A stretch of DNA of 64,000 nucleotides, taken from JBBSEX01 sp038239345. GTDB lineage: Bacteria; Acidobacteriota; Terriglobia; Bryobacterales; Bryobacteraceae. This document shows positions 61,107-64,000 of the stretch, in pieces. A model generated the notes under the pieces. It searched no databases. It had not been told where the DNA came from and saw only the letters and a list, made by a program, of their open reading frames with translations. The stretch covers positions 1 through 64,000 of the forward strand of contig JBBSEX010000018.1 in the NCBI GenBank assembly GCA_038239345.1, written 5' to 3'. The position numbers were made by a program, and so were the translations under genes. Position 1 is the stretch's first letter. Each line of letters starts with the position of its first letter.

Positions 61107-63407
61107 TTATTGAACCTTTTGCATAAGATCTTTGATTTTGCCGCTCACGTCTTGCGACGGGCCATTCCGCGCCGCCTCTTCCAATTCGCGCTTAGCGGTC
61201 GGCTTATCGCCTTTTTGGTATAAAGCCATGGCGAGATGGTAGCGATACGTTGGATTCTTCGGGTCTTTTTCGACGAGACCTTTGAAGATGCGAACCGCTT
61301 CATCGCTCAAGTTTTTCTTGATATAGATCCAGCCCAGCGTATCGGCAATATCGCTGGAGTTCGGCACTTTCTGGCGGGCCCGTTGGGCCAATGTGAGCGC
61401 CTGATCGAGATCGATTCCTTCCTCGGCTTTCATATAGGCCAGGTTATTGAGAGCCGGAGCGTTGTCGGGCTGAATGCGAAGAATCTGTTCGTAGATCGGC
61501 CGCGCCTGATCTCGTTTGCCGGTACCCTCCAGCAACAGGGCGAGCAACTGCAGGGGATTGGGATCATTTGGCGCAAGTTGATTCGCCTTGCGGAAGGAAT
61601 CGATGGCGGCATTGAGGTCGCCCTTACGGCGATAGGTTTCCCCTATTTTCAGGTACAGGTCGGAGCTCTTCGGATTCAAATCGATCAGGGTTTTATATTC
61701 CTTGATGGCGGGGTCGTATTGCTCGCCGCGAACCATGATGTTGGCTAAAGCCAGACGATAGTCGTTGCGCTTGGGATCTTTCTGCAGTTCGCTTTGCATG
61801 GTGCGAATCGCCTGTGAATAATCCTTTTGCGCGACCTCAGTCTCGACGATTCCGATCAGCCCGCGCGAATCGCCTGGATGATCGTCGTGCACCTGTTTGA
61901 AAGCTACGGCGGCTTGCTGATATTTGCCGTCCATGAAATCGAGGTAGCCCATCTGATAACGAGCGTCGGCGGAGTCCGGTTTGGCGGCCAGAACCTGCTG
62001 TAACTCGAGCCGCGCCTTTTCTTTTTCCCCCAGCCCGAGCAGGCTATTGGAGTGCACCAGATGGGCTTGCATATTATTCGGATCGGCGTTCAGCACATCG
62101 GTTGAAAACTGCAAGGATTTGCTGAAATCCCGCTTCGTCAGAGCCGCTTGCGAGAGCAACATCTTCGCCGGAGTAAAGTCGGGCCTGAGCTTGATCGAAT
62201 CCTGGAATTGCAAGATGGCCGGATCGATATCGCCTTTGGTGAGCAGTGCGCGGCCGAGATTATAGTGCAGCAGGTGATTGTCCGGCATGCGCTGCACCAG
62301 TGCCTGCAGGTCGTTCACGGCCATCTGGATCTGTTCCCGGTTTCCAGTCTGGAGCAGCAATGCGGCTCGCATTCCGATACCGTCGACGTCTTTAGGGTCT
62401 TCCTTGAGGATTGCCTCGACGGCCTGATTGGCTTCGGAGTTCTTACCTTGGACCGCGTAGAGTTCCACAAGCCGTTTTTGATACGGCAGCTTTTCCTTAC
62501 CTTGGGCGGTTCTGGTTCCGTCCTGATAGAACTGCTCCGCTCGAGGGAATTCGCGGACGCGGAAGAAGAAGTCGCCGGCTAGAATTTTCCCGCCGGGAAA
62601 GTTAGCCGAATCGGTAGACAGCTTTTCGATGACCTTCTCCATATCGGCGCGGCGATTGGCGGCATAATAAAAGGCGGCCAACTGGAGCAGATAGCCGCCT
62701 TGTTTGGGATTATTATCTACTTTCAGGCGAAGAATCTTCTCCGCATCTTCCATTCTTTTCTGACTGATGTAGGTGCGATAGACTACGTCGTAAATCGGCG
62801 CGAAGGTTTTTTCCTTGGCGATTAGACCCTTGGCGAGGGTGTCCGCTTCCTCGACATTGTTATTGGCGACCAGGGCCTGATATAAAGCCAGGACAAGCTC
62901 CGGCTGCAGGGGACGGATCTGATTGGCGGCGCGGAATTTCTCAACAGAGTCCGGGATGTCGCGGCGAGCGAGGGCCAAATAGCCGCCCAGGCGCAAGCCA
63001 TCGTAGGATTTCGGGTCGCGCTTCAGAAGTGTGTCGGTTAAATCCTGTACTTCCTTTAAGATCGCCTTGGGCTGTTTCGGGTCGGACAAATAGGCGGCGA
63101 GATAGATATCGGCAAGCTTGGAAGAAGCGTCGTTGTTGTCAGGCTGAAGTTCCACAGCCCGGCGTAGGGCGCGGATAGCCTCCACATACTGCACTAACTT
63201 CAATTCGGTAAGGCCTAAACGGTAATAAGCTTCCCCGTAGCGCGGGTTCTTTTGCAAGGCCCGGCGATACATAATGGAGGCTTCCTTAAACTTGCCCTTG
63301 GAAAAGAATTTATTTCCATTCTCAACGTACTTCTTATCCTGATCCTTGCCACAAGACACCAGGAGAAGAACGAGCAGGGTACACAGGACAATACCGACGC
63401 GTTTCAT
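61107..63407 (-). CDS. TPR-repeat lipoprotein (PrsT-like)
   Basis: This 766-residue protein starts with a lipoprotein signal (KRVGIVLCTLLVLLLVSCGK, with Cys at the lipobox LVSC) followed by about 18 tetratricopeptide repeats (for example SKGKFKEASIMYRRALQKNP and GDLNAAIDSFRKANQLAPND). It should be anchored in the outer membrane and scaffold protein complexes. The layout and neighbouring CPBP protease resemble the PrsT TPR lipoprotein of exosortase systems. The frame opens at 63428; ATG 63407 precedes the signal. Confidence 0.85.
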   Translation of the reverse strand: MKRVGIVLCTLLVLLLVSCGKDQDKKYVENGNKFFSKGKFKEASIMYRRALQKNPRYGEAYYRLGLTELKLVQYVEAIRALRRAVELQPDNNDASSKLADIYLAAYLSDPKQPKAILKEVQDLTDTLLKRDPKSYDGLRLGGYLALARRDIPDSVEKFRAANQIRPLQPELVLALYQALVANNNVEEADTLAKGLIAKEKTFAPIYDVVYRTYISQKRMEDAEKILRLKVDNNPKQGGYLLQLAAFYYAANRRADMEKVIEKLSTDSANFPGGKILAGDFFFRVREFPRAEQFYQDGTRTAQGKEKLPYQKRLVELYAVQGKNSEANQAVEAILKEDPKDVDGIGMRAALLLQTGNREQIQMAVNDLQALVQRMPDNHLLHYNLGRALLTKGDIDPAILQFQDSIKLRPDFTPAKMLLSQAALTKRDFSKSLQFSTDVLNADPNNMQAHLVHSNSLLGLGEKEKARLELQQVLAAKPDSADARYQMGYLDFMDGKYQQAAVAFKQVHDDHPGDSRGLIGIVETEVAQKDYSQAIRTMQSELQKDPKRNDYRLALANIMVRGEQYDPAIKEYKTLIDLNPKSSDLYLKIGETYRRKGDLNAAIDSFRKANQLAPNDPNPLQLLALLLEGTGKRDQARPIYEQILRIQPDNAPALNNLAYMKAEEGIDLDQALTLAQRARQKVPNSSDIADTLGWIYIKKNLSDEAVRIFKGLVEKDPKNPTYRYHLAMALYQKGDKPTAKRELEEAARNGPSQDVSGKIKDLMQKVQ

Positions 63408-63525
63408 AAACTTCCTTTTTCGCTGCATGTAACTTATTTACTTCATCATACTTTCGGCAGCGATGGCAATAAACAAGAGGTACCGCCCGCCTGGGGTACT
63501 GGCGAGCTATCGCGCTCCGGCGCGC

Positions 63526-64000
63526 TTAGGGGTGGACGGCGATGGTTATCCCAGTTTGCGCCGCCGTTCCCCCAAATGACGCGGAAATGGGGATCGCCGG
63601 ACCGGTTGCGCTACCCGTGGGAATGACCAGATTGATCTGCAGCAAGCCGAGAATCGAACCGACGACCGGACCGGCGTAGGCGAGCGTGGCCGGAGCTCCG
63701 CCAACCATGATGACGGGTAACGGACTTACTTGCGGCAGGGGAGACAGGGTTGCCGGAACGATCAGACCCGTGCGCGCAGGAATGCCGGTAGCAAAATCCC
63801 CTTCGCCCGTAAGATAGATCACAATCGTGTCGCCGATGTGCGCTGGATTAGCTTGACCGTTCAACGAGTACGCAGTGGTGACGCTGTTATAGTTCAGCGC
63901 CGCCGCCTGGCCGAGTCCGCTGCCATCGACGGAAAAGATACCGGGGGCGCTGGCGACGATGTCGACGCTACCCGTGGCGGTGATCGCGCCATTGACGATC
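63526..64000 (-). CDS. TIGR03437-domain protein, C-terminal part (cut by window edge)
   Basis: The frame is open from 63526 to the right edge, giving about 157 residues of the C-terminus. It shows the TIGR03437 pattern: SAPGIFSVDGSGLGQAAALN, GDTIVIYLTGEGDF, ATLAYAGPVVGSILGLLQIN and an ending with QTGITIAVHP. The likely secreted N-terminus lies outside the window. A TTG codon at 63864 only looks like a start because the real start is not included. Confidence 0.85.
   Translation of the reverse strand, partial: IVNGAITATGSVDIVASAPGIFSVDGSGLGQAAALNYNSVTTAYSLNGQANPAHIGDTIVIYLTGEGDFATGIPARTGLIVPATLSPLPQVSPLPVIMVGGAPATLAYAGPVVGSILGLLQINLVIPTGSATGPAIPISASFGGTAAQTGITIAVHP

Overview
The window looks like chromosome of an Acidobacteriota bacterium close to Solibacter/Bryobacter. 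The best lineage hint is two proteins (23941-25221, and a partial one at 63526-64000) with the TIGR03437-type C-terminal domain, which is strongly expanded in that group. Dense operons with ATGA/GTGA overlaps and a G+C-rich composition fit. This placement rests on recalled family distribution, not on a marker gene.

Region 1 (1-17734) is a defence island. From the left edge it holds the leader-proximal end of a CRISPR array, a complete type I-G (formerly I-U) cas operon on the minus strand (cas3, csx17/cas8u2, csb1/cas7, csb2/cas5-cas6, cas2, cas4-cas1 fusion), a small possible Cas2/SinR-like gene just upstream of cas3, a type I restriction-modification operon (hsdM-hsdS-hsdR) and an AbiE-like toxin-antitoxin pair (DUF6088 antitoxin, AbiEii nucleotidyltransferase). 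It ends at an orphan 3' half of tRNA-Leu(GAG), cut in the anticodon stem-loop and still followed by a strong terminator. This is what a tRNA-targeted integration leaves at the distal end, so the left 17.7 kb is probably an integrated element whose other end lies outside the window.

Region 2 (17.9-31.8 kb) is a patchwork of small regulatory and accessory genes. It contains an ECF42-type sigma factor with two YciI/DGPF partners that share a duplicated promoter, a decayed esterase, an ArsR-SulP pair with a palindromic operator, and a TIGR03437 protein flanked by sulP and a second broken copy of the sulP 3' end. It also has an ArsR-SRPBCC-DoxX-DUF1801 operon, a RibD-like reductase, a frameshifted conserved hypothetical, a DUF5131/DUF4326 pair, and a Dyp-type peroxidase with its usual small partner.

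Region 3 (31.9-48.9 kb) is mostly core metabolism. It includes PlsC with an amidohydrolase, a periplasmic glycerophosphodiester phosphodiesterase, MsrA, and a six-gene sugar-phosphate operon (tkt-rpiB-tal-pgi-zwf-glk) that covers glucose entry and most of the pentose phosphate pathway but carries no pgl or gnd. A lone TadE-like pseudopilin, a PAS protein, a MerR regulator and two histidine-degradation enzymes (hutI-ftcD) follow.

Region 4 (48.9-64 kb) concerns the envelope and housekeeping: a Wzm-like ABC permease with an unusual N-terminal beta-sandwich, a polytopic membrane protein, an MrfA/Hrq1-type helicase, a LOG-family protein, a class A beta-lactamase-like serine hydrolase and a BNR sialidase-like protein. 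It ends with a tight six-gene operon (TPR lipoprotein, CPBP/CAAX protease, HAD phosphatase, an unrecognised 318-residue protein, PfkB kinase, ROK kinase) that may process a sugar or glycoconjugate linked to surface-protein export.
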